From Vanessa cardui (taxonomy: Eukaryota > Arthropoda > Insecta > Lepidoptera > Nymphalidae), in contig NC_061126.1 in NCBI RefSeq assembly GCF_905220365.1, positions 14,074,001 to 14,138,000 on the forward strand: a stretch of DNA of 64,000 nucleotides. The letters are read 5' to 3'. Below are positions 62,814 through 64,000 of this stretch, piece after piece. The stretch's first letter is position 1, and the number at the start of each line of letters is the position of its first letter. Both the position numbers and the translations under genes were made by a program. Under the pieces are notes generated by a model, which was given only the letters and a program-made list of their open reading frames with translations, did not search any database and was not told where the DNA came from.

Positions 62814-63445
62814 GTACATTTTGCAAGGCATGCCTTTGTGTTACTTCACACAAAAAACGCCTTTATTGTGTTGCTTCTAGCAAGGCATGGCCGCATGCAC
62901 GCCACGGAGATACATCAATATAACAATTGGCTTTTAATTTAACTCTCGCCGACTGTTTATTTGTGGCTTCTGGTCTTTTACTGAACGGATTTCTCGATTT
63001 CTATGGAGATAAACGATTATATTGGATATACATTATGTTACTGATTCGTAAACTTGTTATATAAAAATGTTATTATTAAACTATTTCATAATTACTGTAA
63101 TGATCTAGATTGTGTTGCTTAAATGCTAATTAAACTAAATAAAAGACTAAACACGTTATTAATTTAGTGTACTTACGTGAATTTAATGTTTGTAAATGAT
63201 TCACAAAATAACTGATTCTATCATCTTAACTCGCAATCATAAACATTTTAACTAAACATACGACGAAACTAATAACTCTTTAAGTTAGATGATTGTGTGA
63301 ACGCTAAGGTTCGAGATATATGACACGCTTCGAAGTGTACAGTGTGTAAACAATTTGCTGAATCTAACAAATTGGGCTATTATTTGTTTAACGTTGTTTT
63401 ATGGTCATTTCATTGTAGTAATTTTTTTGTTATTTTCTATTTCAG

Positions 63446-63486
63446 CAATTTTGGCAACCGGGCTTACAAGCGGGGACGTCACAAGA
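63446..63486 (+). CDS. sd: scalloped/TEAD short linker exon (QFWQPGLQ)
   Basis: A 41-nt exon after a good acceptor (ttttctatttcag) and before a consensus donor (gtgagt at 63487). It encodes QFWQPGLQAGTSQ plus two bases (GA) of a codon completed downstream, most likely Asp. This matches Scalloped QFWQPGLQ-TSQD directly following the TEA domain, and corresponds to FWPGMIQ-SSQD in vertebrate TEADs. It starts in phase 0 and ends in phase 2. It is the last exon in the window; the proline-rich linker and the Vestigial/Yorkie-binding domain lie to the right. An open frame from 63342 overlapping this exon is in a different frame and is not real. Confidence 0.93.
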
Positions 63487-63766
63487 GTGAGTATAATCAT
63501 ATATTTATTACTAGTAATCTGGTGAATCTGATGAATTGAACAAAAAAAGTTATGGTTGTGACCTAACTATTCTCATTACATCAGCTTTCTGACAATGAAA
63601 GTTACGTTAAAAACGGTCCGCCGTTCCAGAGATAAATCGGAACAGGCAGAGAAAAAATATTGTCAAAAAAGTAATTTTGATATATGTAACGTGTATAAAT
63701 GCATTTAGTAAAAAGCGGTTATTTTAATATTACAAATTAACACTTAAATTTTATTATATGTCAATG

Positions 63767-63950
63767 CTAGTAGTCGCCCGCGGCTTCGTTCTCGTTTTAG
63801 GGTGTTGGTTGTCATGTGACAGGCAAGAAAAGTAGCCTATGTCCTTTGTTGGAGTTCAAGTTTGCTTCATACCATTCCATGAAATCGTTTCAGCTGTTTG
63901 GTCGTGAAATAGCGACAGAGTTATTGTCACATTTATAATATTAATACAGA
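63767..63950 (-). mobile_element. Helitron-like family A, reverse, full length
   Basis: CTAGTAGTCGCCCGCGGCTT, GTGACAGGCAAGAAAAGTAG, CCTATGTCCTTTGTTGGAGT, TCAAGTTTGCTTCATACC and CACATTTATAATATTAATAC. On the reverse strand the CTAG terminus is intact. Confidence 0.7.
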
Positions 63951-64000
63951 TGATGTATTTATTTATATATTCTAAAAGTTACACCATCGATTTATCACTA

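Noticed and set aside
62724..62942. Stand-alone 72-residue protein
   Set aside because: Only the first part resembles a TEAD linker; the extension after 62813 has no family resemblance and follows a plausible donor.

Overview
The window is AT-rich, intron-dominated insect DNA, almost certainly from a butterfly or moth. Two signals point to Lepidoptera. The only convincing host gene is an insect-type TEA-domain transcription factor (scalloped/TEAD). The interspersed repeats are tRNA-derived SINEs, non-autonomous Helitron-like elements ending in CTAG before a T, and RTE-type LINE 3' ends, which I recognise as common in lepidopteran genomes. Species cannot be fixed from the sequence.

The plus strand carries the 5'-central part of scalloped (sd). 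Three constitutive coding exons are joined by canonical splice sites in compatible phases: 43866-43996 (N-terminal linker), 51906-52035 and 62212-62342 (the two halves of the TEA DNA-binding domain). A short linker exon follows at 63446-63486. Between the last two lies a candidate 99-nt cassette exon (62715-62813). It preserves the frame and encodes a segment resembling the SSAQIV-containing linker of vertebrate TEADs. The first coding exon is not identified and must lie upstream, either in the first 43.8 kb or before the window. The YAP/Yorkie-binding domain lies beyond the right edge.

Layout: 1-43.8 kb holds no recognised coding exon. It is upstream sequence or a long first intron, studded with SINEs, Helitron-like copies and LINE tails, with GC-rich islands near 7.9-8.2, 11.8, 19.5, 29.1 and 36.1-36.9 kb. 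43.9-51.9 kb is the intron after the N-terminal exon and is repeat-rich. 52.0-62.2 kb is a 10.2-kb intron splitting the TEA domain. It includes a mostly repeat-free stretch (55.5-57.1 kb) with a very GC-rich core bearing GC-box and TATA-like motifs, which is the best candidate regulatory block. 62.3-64 kb holds the cassette exon, the linker exon and a terminal Helitron-like copy.

Scalloped binds DNA through the TEA domain and acts with cofactors (Vestigial, or Yorkie in the Hippo pathway) recruited by the C-terminal domain. The cassette exon would change the linker between those two modules. No previously undescribed multi-gene system is visible. The most unusual items are the cassette exon, a perfect 26-bp-arm hairpin at 1718-1773, the intronic GC island at 56.8-57.1 kb, and an sd exon closely bracketed by Helitron-like elements.
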